This document shows positions 46,330-58,503 of a stretch of DNA of 64,000 nt, piece after piece (positions within the stretch are counted from its first letter, which is position 1; each line of letters begins with the position of its first letter). This DNA comes from Pyropia yezoensis (lineage: Eukaryota; Rhodophyta; Bangiophyceae; Bangiales; Bangiaceae). Below the pieces are notes generated by a model. It had not been told where the DNA came from and ran no database searches. It worked only from the letters and a program-made list of their open reading frames with translations. Location of the stretch: the NCBI GenBank assembly GCA_009829735.1, contig CM020619.1, forward strand, positions 16,931,816 through 16,995,815, written 5' to 3'. The position numbers were made by a program, and so were the translations under genes.

Positions 46330-48276
46330 ATGGCTGGTTCGGACCCCCCGTCGTCTGGGGAGTACACGGGTGACGCACGTACTTCAGTGCCTTTGAATAC
46401 TGGTGAGACAAAAGTAGGTGTACCTGGGGTCGCAGAGGGACTGGAGGTCCCTGAAGCCAGCAGGACTGGGAGTACGGGCGGGCAACAGGCCACCCCGACC
46501 CAGTCGGGAGTTCATTCGGGTGACACTTCTGATGTGGGTGGGCCGAGGTCTGGCCACCGTGTAGTACACTCGACGGGAACGTCCCAAGGTGAGAGGACTG
46601 TCCCCGCGGGTTCCACTCGGGTTGGAGCCAACTTTGGCTTGGAGCCGTCGCCAACTAGGCTTTCGGAGGACGGCGGACCTCCGTTGGTCGGCGATGGGCT
46701 CGCGCCCATGCCCCCGGTTGAGACCCCTGAGGATCGTGGTTACCTCTCAGGTGGACTCCCGGAGGCGGACCGAGACTCAACTAGAGTCGATAATCCACTC
46801 CTCGCGGAAACTGTCCGTCGGGAGGCGACCAATGTGTTGCGGCAGACTTTGCCGGACCTGGTGGTCACGATGACGAATACTATTTTGAATCAGATTGTGG
46901 CGAGCTTGCCAGATGGCCTTATTGTCCAAGCCGGATTGGGGCTTTCGAGCCCGCAGGCGCAGGGGGAATCCCCCCTTACGCCTGTCTCGGGTCGCCCCGA
47001 ACCGGGGGCGACCCCTGTGACTCCCAACGAGGGAGCCACACCATTCTCGGTGGGGCACACGCCCTTCACGCAGGAGTTCCCCTCGGAGCCGCCGGCGGCT
47101 ACACCAAGCTCGCCGCGGCAGACGACAGGCACTGCAGGTCAACTCACCCCATTGCCTCAGCGGCTATTCCCTCAACGTGAGGTGCCGCCCAAGATCTAGG
47201 TAGCGAACCCGGTCTACCAGAGGATCTTTGACTGTGAGACCTACGCCCTCCACAACAAGTCGGTGGCGTACGGTCCTATTCAGGCCCGAGCTACGGGCCG
47301 AGCCAAGAAGAATGCACTTCACTCTTTTGGGTACGAAGCGGAGTGGGACGGAACTCCCCCCCTCCGTGTCTTTGAGTTCCTACGTCGTTTCACAAAAGCC
47401 TGTGACGACAATGCCATAAGTGAAGGCATGGCTTTTTACTTGCTACAGGAGTTTACGAAGGGCGACCTACGGACAGAACTTATGTCCGTCATGCCCAGTT
47501 CCTCAAGTGGAGGCGCTGGTGAGGTGACGTCCTACTTGGAGCTGGTCAACTGGTTGTTGAGAGCCATGGTGGATGAAGCAGCTTTGGCTTCTCAAGTCGA
47601 GGTGTTTACGCAAGCTCATCAGGAAGATACTGAGGACGAGTTGTCCTTTGCGGAGCGGGTTCGTAAGCTCAACAATCTTTGTGGGTTTCTTCATCCACAA
47701 GCTGTGGTGAAGAGTCGGTTTGTGGAGGGACTCCTCTGGTCAGTCTGTATGGAGACCCGGGAGCATAATACTGCCCGGGCGACACTGGCCAAGTTGGCTA
47801 GGTTCGCCTACCGCAGAGGTGAGGCCTACCGCAAGTTGCGGGAGGAACAACGCCAGGAGCGTCAGGCCGAGTTGGCCAAAGAACGAGAAGAGGCGCGCCA
47901 GGCCAGAGAGCTACGAGAGGCACGCCGACTCCGCAGGGATAATGTAGTAGGTGCCGTGGGAACTTCCCAGGGTACCTCGTCGTCTTCCCCAGTCGTGAAG
48001 ACCCCTGCGGGAACTGACCATCTGTGTTGGAACTGCAACTCCGATGGACACTGGGCATATGATTGCCCTATGTTGAGTAAACGCATTCAACAACTCGTTA
48101 AGAATGCGAGTAAGAAGTCAGCTACGAACGAAGTACGTTCACGCCGCGAGGGTGGACCTCGACCGGGAGTGGCGGTCACCAAACCCTTGGCGGAAGGGGC
48201 GGACACGTCGTCCTCGGACTTGTCGTTTTCCCCTTCGCCCGCGGATTCCGACGCCAAGTCGGCGGGAAACGAATGA
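46330..48276 (+). pseudogene. gag: Gag of B1, with one nonsense codon
   Basis: 648 codons from ATG 46330. TAG at 47197-47199 replaces the Gln codon found in B2. The N-terminal half is Pro/Thr/Gly-rich. The capsid-like region follows the stop (LRVFEFLRRFTKACDD, AFYLLQEFTKGDLRTEL, LVNWLLRAMVDEA, ELSFAERVRKLNN, KSRFVEGLLWSV), then a charged coiled-coil stretch (EEQRQERQAELAKEREEARQ) and a CCHC knuckle CWNCNSDGHWAYDC. It ends SAGNE. The stop codon overlaps the pol start as ATGA at 48273-48276, an arrangement also kept in B2, suggesting coupled termination-reinitiation for pol. Confidence 0.88.
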
Positions 48277-49595
48277 CCGCTGGAGCTGGCCGTCCTAAGC
48301 TCACAACGGCAGCCTCGGCCAAGTGGGTAAAGAGGAAGAACCAATCCTGCCGGATACTGCTCCGACCTACGGGAGTCCGCCCACCTCGGGTAGGACTCCC
48401 CAAGAACGTAAACCCACGTCGGGTCATCGTGGTACTGACGGGTGAGAACTTCCAGGTAGCTGGCCGGGTGCAACTAGCCCCCGGCCGTGCTTGTTGTGTT
48501 CGTATCGTACTTGATACCGGTTCAGGAGCCTGTTTGATACGCAAGTCGCTATTACCCAAGGAGATGAAGCTCCAACGCTGGAGGTCTAAGGCCAACCATA
48601 TGATTGACATCAATGGTGGGGTACTTCCCATTGTTCTTGCCGTGACCCTACCAACTAGGTTGGGAGCACATGAGGTCGACGTGACCTATGGAGTAGTCGA
48701 GAATGTATCGGTACCCCTGCTTCTGGGTACCCCTTATGTTGTAACACAAGTGCCTTTGATTTGTGGCCCGGAGTATTGGGTCAAGTTGATGAATGGGGAG
48801 ACTATCCCCATCCTTGGTAAGGGAAAGTCTGTGGCTCCTGTGACAGTCTCACAGTCGAAGCCTGTTTGTTCGGTGAGGAAAGGGTGTACTGCTACCCTGC
48901 GTTTAGCCCGCAAAGTCACGTTGCCCCCCAACTCGGTGGCGCACGTTGACGTTGTAACTGATTTTACGGGGAACGGGTTGGTGCACCCTAGCCCCCGTCC
49001 TGCTCGTAAGCACCAAGTGCATGTTGCCCTTGGCACGATGGACTCCAAAGCCGTAGTCCCGTGGAGGGTTCAGGTGATGAACCTGGGCTCTTCGCCCAAG
49101 TACTTCAAGTCGAGAGCCAAGTTCGGCTATATCGACCAACATGAGGGACCAGTAGTAGCGGGCAACCTCAACGCGGGCGCGAGTAGTGACCCGAAGTCCG
49201 GAAAGGAGAAGCACCATGCCAAGCCGGCCGCCTCGCCTCGACCCCACGTGAACATGGAGAATTTTCCCCCCAGGTTGAGGGTTCAAGTTGAACGCCTCTT
49301 GAACCAATATCACAAGTTGTGGGATGGTCAATTAGAACTCATGAGAGCTACCGAACACCGGATCGAGTTGAAGCCCGGTGCACCCCGTATACGCCAACAA
49401 CCGTACAGGGGAGAGCCCCGTTCAAGGGCCCTCGTCAAGGAGCAAGTCGCTCGCATGGAGGCCCTGGATGTCATTGCGCCCAGCAACGCCGAGTGGGCGA
49501 GTCCGGTGGTCATTGTCCCCAAAGTTGATGGGACCCCACGGTTCTGTATCGACTACCGTAAGCTCAACGAGAGCACGGTGAAGGACAGTTATCCC
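48273..49595 (+). pseudogene. pol: Protease and N-terminal RT of B1 (5' part of split pol)
   Basis: 441 codons from the ATG that overlaps the gag stop. A short basic leader precedes the retropepsin region: VLDTGSGACLIRKSLLP and the VPLLLGTPYV block. A beta-rich linker follows, then the RT N-terminus (EHRIELKPGAP, ALDVIAPSNAEWASPVVIVPK, RFCIDYRKLNESTVKDSYP). The frame is interrupted exactly after SYP by B2 and resumes at 58977 with LPRIDNCL. No other defect is seen in this part. Protease and RT being in one frame here shows that the break between them in element A is secondary. Confidence 0.9.
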
Positions 49596-50063
49596 TGTGG
49601 AAAAAACCACTAGCACACACGCACCCAAGTTGGGGCGGTGTGCAAGGGCTGCCTCCCGTGTCGGGGGAACCGGAAGAAGTGCAAGTCGCACACACTCTGT
49701 CCCTGTTGTGGGGCAAACCCCCCACGGACAAACAAGAGGATGGTGTGTGGTCCAACAGTTTCTTGGTCGGGACGGGGACGCAGGGCCAAGCCCCGCTGTC
49801 CCTCCCCTTATCCCCCCAGGGTCCACTCAGAATCTCGCCACTCAGAATCTCCCACCCCAGCACCTGCCCACCGGGCCACACGAAAATTCAAGACGATAAA
49901 TGCAGAAAACCCTCAAATCCAAGTTGGATTTACTACTAAGCTAACTATCCCAAACTTAGGGAATATGGACCCAAATGCAGGGGGAGGAACGGATCAGGCT
50001 AGTGGCCTGCCGCCCCTTGCATGGCACGTGTTGCCCCCCTACCTGGGGGTCAATACTGCCACA
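49596..50063 (-). repeat. 3' LTR of B2
   Basis: 468 bp with TGTGG...CCACA termini. It contains a 15-bp tandem duplication (CCACTCAGAATCTCG-type) near 49822-49852 and an AT-richer segment 49890-49970. Confidence 0.95.
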
Positions 50064-50075
50064 CTCCCCTCTCCT
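50064..50075 (-). promoter_or_regulatory. Polypurine tract of B2
   Basis: AGGAGAGGGGAG on the minus strand, immediately before the 3' LTR; a typical plus-strand primer site. Confidence 0.7.
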
Positions 50076-50401
50076 CAGTTCCGACCGACCCGGTCGGCCC
50101 TGTGGGGGGGTGCGTAAACGCACCTCTCGGCGTTGGGGGCGCGACTTGCTGTCCCCCATCGATTACGTATCACGGATGTGGAGGCGGTTACGTTGACCGC
50201 CCCTCTCCTCAAGCTTGCCCACTCGGCAGCTTGCTCTCCTCAGTTCACACTTCACCATCACCACCACCTCCCCTTCACCTTCCATTGGGCCGCCCCACGC
50301 TGGGGAGGCCACCCGTATACCCACGATCCGAGTCCCCCTCAACTCGAGGCGGGTCTCGTGCTGCGATAGCCAGAGCGTCTCTCCCCAACTTGGGGAGAGC
50401 C

Positions 50402-52345
50402 ATGGCGACTCCGGGAGTGGAGACGGACTCTCTTGACGAGCGCATGGAGGACACCTCCTACGGGGCAGCACCCGCCGGGACTTCCGGCGAGGGCTCCGCG
50501 ATCGCTCCGGGGGACGGGACTCCCGCGTCACCCGGCTTTGGGTTGACGGCGGGGTCTTCCCCGGAGGCGGGACAAGTTGTCCCGCGTGAGGCCTTGGGGC
50601 GGTGGTTTTACCCCGCTTGGCCTCTCTATGAGGAGGGGCTGACTGTTCTTCGCTGTGGCCGACTTGGCGCAGCGATGGGCCGGGTATGGGACCGCCTACG
50701 GGAGAAGTATCCCCGTAGGGTCGGGTTCCCTGCCGGCTTCAGGACGGACCAGTTTGCCTTCCTGGACGATGCGGAGGTTGAGGACGCTCAGCGGGCCAAG
50801 GTCATGGTGGACCGCGGGGGAACTATCCCGGGTCCCGGCGACTTGCCGACCTTCACGTGGGACGCTGTGGCAACTCGCCCACCGTACCTCCACGAAGCCG
50901 ATCCGCACACTCATCACTTTGATGTGCGGATGGAGAATGACTTCCGGCGAGGTCCCTACTTGGTGACCTCGGCTCAACTTGAGTTTCCTCAACAGTCTGC
51001 TGCCAGTAAGGAGCAGTACTATCCGAAGAAGCCCGAGTGGTGGCCTCAAGTTGAGGTCCCCTACGGGTTCCCGGCGTTGTTGCCACGGTTGCTTGACCAC
51101 TTCGGCTCCGTCATGTTGACGGCTGCCCCTGATCACCTGGTGTGGGCCATGTTGGCCACCCAGTGGCTCCTCGAGGTCATGTCGACCTGGGTGTCCTGTG
51201 TTCAGCGGCGGGGGATGCTCTGGCATCTCCCCCTCCGGCTCATCCAAGGTTTGGAACAGCTCACCCCTCAGCTAGTTGCTGAGGGGTACTCATCAGGACA
51301 ACTCACTTTACTTGAGGAGGTGCTCCGGCTACATAAGTTTATCGAGTGGGAGAGCATTGAGCACAAGTTGCGCCGCCCCACTCGTGGGCCCCAGGACGAT
51401 GGCGCACTTCGCCAGTTCGTGTGGGTCGCTCGTGAACTTCACGACGGCCGTGTGGTCCTACGAGAGGGGTTGGGCATCGGGGACTACCCGTATGCCCCGG
51501 GGGTGGATCGCCACACTGCGCCACCCCCGGACAAGCCCATAGTTATGGCCGTGCCGTCCTATGATGACCATATGACTCAACCCACTGCGGGGGCCCCAAG
51601 TCGGGGTCGCAGTTACACCCGGGTACCGCCACCTCGGCGGGCCCCTCCGATTCCTCCTGTTTCTTTCCAACCTCACGGGAACATCCCGATCAGCGTGGCC
51701 GTGGAGTCTTCCACCCCGGTGTCCCCCAACTTGGGGGCCACCCTCCTGACGGTATACCCCAAGTTGGTGTTGCCGCCCACGCCTCTAACCTCAGAGATGA
51801 TGATCACCACGTTGGTGCGCACCATTTCCTGGTTGGCCGCGTCGACCGCAACCCTACAGAGTTCCGAGACTCCTCAACTTGAGGAGCGCGTTCGTACTGC
51901 AGTGGCGACCGCGAGTTGCGAGTAGGTGGCGGAGTTCATGACAACCGAGTTGGCTCGCATTGGGGCTATTATGCCCCAGCCAGCCCCACTTGGGCGTGAC
52001 AAACGTCGCGCGAGCCGGGCATACTCGCCTCCTCGCCGTCGTCGCCGACACTCGCGGCGCTCTCCTTCCGTATCGGAAGACGAGTTGTCTTACTCCGTTT
52101 CGGAGTCCTCTACCCCGTCGGAGACGGAGTCTGCCCAGCGTCTGCGTCGCAAACTTGCGCGCAAGGCCAGGCAGAAGAGTGGCCACGGTCGGCGCCACTT
52201 GCGCGACCGTGAGGGGCGCGACGGTTCCGACTTGGAGCCGCCGCCCCCTCCAACAAGTGGAGACCGTTATCGGCGTGGGTCTCGCCGCTCGCCTCCACGT
52301 GAGGGCGAGGGCCGTGGAGTGGGAGAGTCTAGCATGCGTGCCTAG
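50402..52345 (+). pseudogene. Antisense accessory ORF of B2
   Basis: 648 codons from ATG 50402, opposite to B2 pol and stopping 111 bp from the pol stop. One TAG (51923-51925) replaces a Ser codon present in B1. The N-terminal part is low complexity. The central region reads REALGRWFYPAWPLYEEG, FRTDQFAFLDDAEVED, YLVTSAQLEFPQQ, YYPKKPEWWPQVEVPYGF, MLATQWLLEVMS and LRLHKFIEWESIEHKL. A Pro-rich linker follows (APSRGRSYTRVPPPRR), then helices and a C-terminal Arg/Ser domain (RRRRRHSRRSPSVSEDELSYS). No known enzyme motif is seen. The basic RS-like tail suggests nucleic-acid binding or nuclear localisation. The YPK...(E)VP-GF...WLLEVM pattern recurs in the element A antisense ORF. Confidence 0.8.
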
Positions 52346-52456
52346 TTGGCAGCTGCCTTTGTTGTGAGAGTGTGAGGGTTAGGGCTGTAGTTAAAAGCCA
52401 CTCTGCGTACCACTTCGACTTGAAGCACTCTCTTGGCACTGTTGTTCGGCCTTCCC

Positions 52457-55400
52457 TCACGTTGAGGGAGGGCTGTTAGGGTCTATCTCATTCCGGGCAC
52501 AGTACGCCCGGACCTTCTCAGCGGGAAGGTCCTCCACATACTCCCACGTATCATCCTTAGCTTTGTAGCCAAACCAACGCACCCTCAACATGAGGCGGTC
52601 AGTGTCTTCATCCCATCCGTGGTCGATGAACTTATCGAATACGTACTCCTGCGGGCCCTGTTTGGCCGCAGGCAGTGAGGGGAGGCGCCACGATTCCAAC
52701 GCACGCGCCCAAGCTGGGTCGCCTGCAGGCGGTGGTGCAACTTTGACCACGTCCTGTCCGTTCACTGTGCGGACCCCATCGTCACTTTCGATGGTGAAGC
52801 GCCGCCCATCAGTACGAAGGACCTGGTACGGTCCCTTCGTCTGGAATACCAGCTTACCCCCAGTTGGGGTGTGCGAGTGTACCAGCACCCAGTCACCCTG
52901 CTCGGGGACATGTTTAGCATTGCGCACCTTTTTGTCACAGGTACGCTTGTAGCGCTTTTGTGCTTTGTCCATCTCAGCCCTGACTTTAGGGATGAGGTTT
53001 TCAAGCTTAGCGGCGAACTCCGCCTTACTCTCAGTAGGAGTAGGCGTACTGCCACCATCCTCCCTAGTTGAGAGCGACCGCCGCACGGCAATAGACCGCA
53101 CGCGACGGGGGGTCACAAAAGCGAGGGGTACTTCCCCTGTAGATGAGTGAACCTGCGAATTGTAGGCAGTAGTAAGGATAGAAATGTATTGGTCCCACGT
53201 CTTCACGTGCTCACTCACATCGTGGCGCAGCTGCTTAACAATAGTTTTGTTGAAGCGCTCCACCTGCCCATTAGTTTGTGGGTGGTAGGGGGTGGCATAG
53301 TTTGCCTTAACCCCCAACATATCCAGCACTCCCTGAAACAGTACAGACGCAAATTGCGGTCCATTGTCCGATAGTGTACTATCTGGGATGCCATACGCGG
53401 CAACCCAGTGATCTAGGAAGGCTGACACGACCGACATGGCCGTGATCTCTGCCACAGGGATCGCTCGCGTAAGTTTCGTGAAGCGGTCACAGATGACCAG
53501 GAGGTACTGGTTGCCCTTTTCGGTCACGGGCAGTGGCCCAAGGATGTCCATCGCCAACGCGGCGAAGGGCTCCTTGGCCGGGAACAATAGCATAGCCGTA
53601 GTAGGCCGCCGTTCCATCAGACGATTCTGTGCACAACTTGTGCAGGCAGCCACCAAACTGTAGATGTCCACCACCATGGACGGCCAGTAGTACCTGGTCC
53701 TCAGGGTCTGGTACAGTTTACTAGACCCCAGGTGTCCACCCGTGGGAGCGTTGTGCTCCCTCTCAAGGATACTGTCCTTGAGGGATGCGGGAAGGACAAG
53801 TTGTTCGGTCCCCTGGAATACCCCCCTCCTTATGAGGAGGCCATCGTCTCCCAGAAAGAACCGTGTCTCTACCACTGTATCCGCTATATCCCTCTGCGAC
53901 TTGCAGAAGGGATCCTCGGCCTGGGCCTTCACCACCTCGTCCAGGGACAGGGGCAAGTACTTCTTGTTCCCTGGCGCCTCGGGGTTTAACGCCTGACCCG
54001 AGCGCGTGACTACCCCCACGATGGGGATGTCCTCATCGACTGGGTAAGTGTCCAGCCCCTCGGTAGGTACCCGAGAGAGGCCGTCGGCAAGGGCATGTTG
54101 CCTGCCAGGTCGGTATTCAATGTCAAAGTTGAAGGGTGCCAGTCGCACCCTCCACCTGTTGAGACGAGTGTTCGTACAGTCCGTCTTAAAGATGAACTGC
54201 AACGCGCGGTGGTCACAGCGGATGAGTAACTTCTCACCCTCTAGGTAGTGACGAAGAGACGTCACCGCGCACACCACTGCGAGTCCTTCCAGCTCGGTGA
54301 CTCCATAGTTCTTCTCCGCCGAGTTCAGCCCCTTGCTGAAGTATCCTTCCAGCAAGTACTCCTTGTCCGGCTGCTGCTGAAGCAACACACAACCAAGTTG
54401 GTTGTAGCTAGCGTCTACATCCAAGATGTAGTGGCCTCCCAACCTGGGAATAGCCAGGATAGGGGGCTTCAGCAGAAGATCCCTAAGAGTCTCAAAGGAT
54501 TCCTGCTCCACCCGACTTGGGGGAGGCAGGTTCTTCGGTAGCGTTGAGCTCACTAGCTCATTCAACGGCTTCGCCACCTTGGCGAAGCCCTTGGTGAAAC
54601 GTCGGTACACGTTACGCATCCCGAGGAAGCTCCTCATCTGGGTCTGGGTCCGGGGCTACTGAGCCTTACCGATGGCCCTCAAGTTCTTCTCGTTAACACT
54701 GAGACGCCCCGGATGGACAACATGTCCCAAGTACTCCACCTCTTGAGTAAAGAGGTGGCACTTACTCGCCTTCAGTGACACACCGGCGTCAGCAAGTAGC
54801 TTGGACACCAGGCCAAGATGGCCAATGTGCTCCTCCGGACTCCGGGAGAACACAATGATATCGTCTAGGTACACAAGACAGATCTGCCACCGTACTCCGG
54901 CCAGAATCATGTCCATAGCGCGCTGGAAAGTTGCCGGCGCGTTACACAGACCAAACGGTAGGCGCTTGCACTGGTAGGTACCACAGTGACAGGTAAAGGT
55001 AGTTTTATGCCTGTCCTCCGGGGCAATGGGAATTTACCAGTACCCCGCGTTACAGTCCAGGGTAGAGAACACGTTTGCCTCCCCCAGTGAGACCAGACAG
55101 TTGTCCATCCTAGGTAGGGGATAACTGTCCTTCACCGTGCTCTCGTTGAGCTTACGGTAGTCGATACAAAACCGGGGGGTCCCATCAACTTTGGGGACGA
55201 TAACCACCGGACTCGCCCACTCGGCGTTGCTGGCCTCGATCACATCGAGGGCCTCCATGCGAGCAACTTGCTCCTTAACGAGGGCCCTTGAACGAGGTCC
55301 TCCCCTCTACGGTTGTTGGCGTATAGGGGGTGCACCGGGCTTCAACTCGATCCGGTGTTGGGTGGCTCTCATGAGTTCTAATTGACCATCCCACAACTTG

Positions 55401-56440
55401 TGATATTGGTCCAAGAGGCGTTCAACTTGAACCCTCAACCTGGGGGGGACACCCTCCATGTTCACGTGGGGCCGAGGAGAGGCGGCCGACTTGGCTTGGT
55501 GCTTCTCCTTTCCGGACTTCGGGTCGCTACTTGCGCCCGCGTTGAGGGTGACCGCTACTACCGGTCCCTCGTGTTGGTCGATATAGCCGAACTTGGCTCC
55601 CGACTTGAAGTACTTGGGCGTCGGGCTCAGGTTCATCACCTGGATCCTCCACGGGACTACGGCTTTGGAGTCCATCGTGCCAAGGGCAACATGCACTTGG
55701 TGCTTACGAGCAGGACGGGGGCTAGGGTGCACCAACCCGTTCCCCGTAAAATCAGTTACAACGTCAACGTGCGCCACCGAGTTGGGGGGCAACGTGACTT
55801 TACGGGCTAAACGCAGGGTAGCAGTACACCCTTTCCTCACCGAACAAACAGGCTTCGACTGTGAGACTGTCACAGGAGCCACAGACTTTCCCTTACCAAG
55901 GATGGGGATAGTCTCCCCATTCATCAACTTGACCCAATACTCCGGGCCACAAATCAAAGGCACTTGTGTTACAACATAAGGGGTACCCAGAAGCAGGGGT
56001 ACCGATATATTCTCAACTACGCCATAGGTCACGTCGACCTCATGTGCTCCCAACCTAGTTGGTAGGGTCACGGCAAGAACAATGGGAAGTACCCCACCAT
56101 TGATGTCAATCATATGGTCAGCTTTGGACCTCCAGCGTTGGAGCTTCACCTCCTTTGGTAATAGGGACTTGCGTATCAAGGAGGCTCCTGAACCGGTATC
56201 GAGTACGATACGGGTACAGCATGCACGGCCGGGGGCAAGTTGCACCCGTCCAGCCACCTGGAAGTTCTCACCCGTCAGCACCGCGAGGACCCGACGTGGG
56301 TTTACGTTCTTGGGGAGTCCTACCCGAGGTGGGCGGACTCCCTTAGGTCACCGCAGCATCCGGCACGGTTGGTTCGTCCTCCTGGCCCACTTGGCCGAGG
56401 CTGCTGTTGTGAGCTTCGGACGACCAGCCCCAACGGTCAT
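52457..56440 (-). pseudogene. pol: Protease-RT-RNaseH-integrase-chromodomain of B2
   Basis: A single frame from the ATG at 56440 (ATGA overlap with gag) to 52457, with stops at 56350-56348 (TGA), 55309-55307 (TAG), 55036-55034 (TAA) and 54658-54656 (TAG). The B1 counterpart has sense codons at all four. Domains: VLDTGSGASLIRKS (protease); FCIDYRKLNES, LPFGLCNAPATFQRAMD and CLVYLDDIIVF (RT); LDVDASYNQLGCVL, GVTELEGLAVV and RCDHRALQFI (RNase H); HHCC finger, AMDILGPL, LSDNGPQF and NGQVERFNKT (integrase); and a chromodomain near the C-terminus (EYVFDKFIDHGWDEDTD, LRVRWFGYKAKDDTWEY). Every catalytic motif is visible, so decay is by nonsense codons rather than loss of domains. Confidence 0.93.
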
Positions 56441-58384
56441 TCGTTTCCCGCCGACTTGGCGTCCGAATCTGAGGGCGGGGAGGAAGACGACGAGTCCGAG
56501 GACGACGTGTCCGCCCCCTCCGCCGAGGGTGTGGCGACCGCAACGACCGGTCGAGACCCACCCTCGCGGCGTGAACGTACTTCGTTCGTAGCCGACTTTT
56601 TACTCGCATTCCTAACAAGTTGTTCGATGCGTTTACTCAACTTGGGGCAATCGTATGCCCAGTGACCATCGGAGTTGCAGCTCCAACACCGATGGTCCGT
56701 TCCGGGAGGGGTCTTCGCCAACTGGGGAAGACGAAGGGATACCCTGGGAAGTTCCCACGGCAGCTACCACCCTCTCCTTGCCGATTCGGCGTGCCTCTCT
56801 CAACTCTCTGGCCTGGCGCGCCTCCTCCCGTTCCTTGGCCAGCTCGGCCTGACGCTCCTGGCGTTGTTCCTCCCGCAACTTGCGGTAGGCCTCACCTCTG
56901 CGGTAGGCGAGCCTGGCCAACTCGGCTAGGGTCGCCCGGGCAGTATTATGCTTCCGGGTTTCCATACAGACTGACCAGAGGAGTCCCTCCACAAACCGAC
57001 TCTTCACCACAGCTTGTGGATGAAGAAACCCACAAAGATTGTTGAGCTTACGAACCCGCTCCGCAAAGGACAACTCGTCCTCAGTATCTTCCTGATGAGC
57101 TTGCGTAAACACCTCGACTTGAGAAGCCAAAGCTGCTTCATCCACCATGGCTCTCAACAACCAGTTGACCAGCTCCAAGTAGGACGTCACCTCACCAGCG
57201 CCTCCACTTGAGGAACTGGGCATGACGGACATAAGTTCTGTCCGTAGGTCGCCCTTCGTAAACTCCTGTAGCAAGTAAAAAGCCATGCCTTCACTTATGG
57301 CATTGTCGTCACAGGCTTTTGTGAAACGACGTAGGAACTCAAAGACACGGAGGGGGGGAGTTCCGTCCCACTCCGCTTTGTGCCCAAAAGAATGAAGGGC
57401 ATTCTTCTTGGCACGGCCCATGGCTCGGGCCTGGTCAGGACCATACGCCACCGACTTGTTGTGGAGGGCGTAGGTCTCACAGTCAAAGATCCTCTGGTAG
57501 ACCGGGTTGGCTACCTGGATCTTGGGCGGCACCTCACGTTGAGGGAACAGCCGCTGTGGCACTGGGGTGAGTTGACCTGCAGTGCCTGTCGTCTGCCGCG
57601 GCGAGCTTGGTGTAGCCGCCGGCGTTTCCGGGGGGAACTCCCCCGTGAAGGGCGTACGCCCCACCGAGTATGGTGTGGCTCCCTCGTTGGGAGTCACAGG
57701 TGTCGCCCCCAGTTCGGGGCGACCAGAGACAGGCGTAAGGGGGGATTCCCCCTGCGCCTGCGGGCTCGAAAGCCCCAATCCGGCTTGGACAATAAGGCCA
57801 TCTGGCAAGCTCGCCACAATCTGATTCAAAATAGTATTCGTCATCGTGACCACCAGGTCCGGCAAAGTCTGCCGCAACACATTGGTCGCCTCCCGACGGA
57901 CAGTTTCCGCGAGGAGTGAATTGACGACTCCAGTTGAGTCTCGGTCCGCCTCCGGGAGTCCACCTGAGGGGTAACCACGTTCCTCAGGGGTCTCAACCGG
58001 GGGCATGGGCGCGAGCCCATCGCCGACCAACGGAGGTCCGCCGTCCTCCGAAAGCCTAGTTGGCGACGGCTCCAAGCCAAAGTTGGCTCCAACCCGAGTG
58101 GAACCCGCGGGGACAGTCCTCTCACCTTGGGACGTTCCCGTTGAGTATACCACACGGTGGCCAGACTTCGGCCCACCCACATCAGAAGTGTCACCCGAGT
58201 GAACTCCCGACTGAGTCGGGGTGGCCTGTTGCCCGGCCGTACTTCCAGTCCTGCTGGCTTCAGGGACCTCCAGTCCCTCTGCGACCCCAGGTAAACCCAC
58301 CTGTGTCTCACCAGTATTCAAAGGCACTGAAGTACGTGCGTCACCCGTGTACTCCCCGGACGACGGGGGTTCCGAGCTAGCCAT
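56437..58384 (-). pseudogene. gag: Gag of B2, frameshifted before the zinc knuckle
   Basis: ATG 58384 (MASSEPPSSGEYTG). The frame runs through the Pro/Thr-rich region, capsid-like domain and charged coiled coil. A one-base insertion relative to B1 at about 56717-56724 then moves the CCHC knuckle (CWSCNSDGHWAYDC) and SAGNE C-terminus to another frame, ending at 56437. The B1 nonsense codon is absent here (Gln in KIQVANPVYQ). The two copies thus carry different lesions. Confidence 0.9.
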
Positions 58385-58483
58385 GTTGGCTGACGATCCG
58401 TATGACACGGTCCAAGTCCACCGTTCCTCTGAGACAGAGGGCCCCCTACACCCGGGTGCACGCGGAGGTAAAGTTTACCTCTG

Positions 58484-58501
58484 TCCCCTGCTGCTCCACC
58501 A
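58484..58501 (-). promoter_or_regulatory. Primer-binding site of B2
   Basis: The same TGGTGGAGCAGCAGGGGA 18-mer, minus strand, two bases from the 5' LTR. Confidence 0.7.
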
Positions 58502-58503
58502 AA

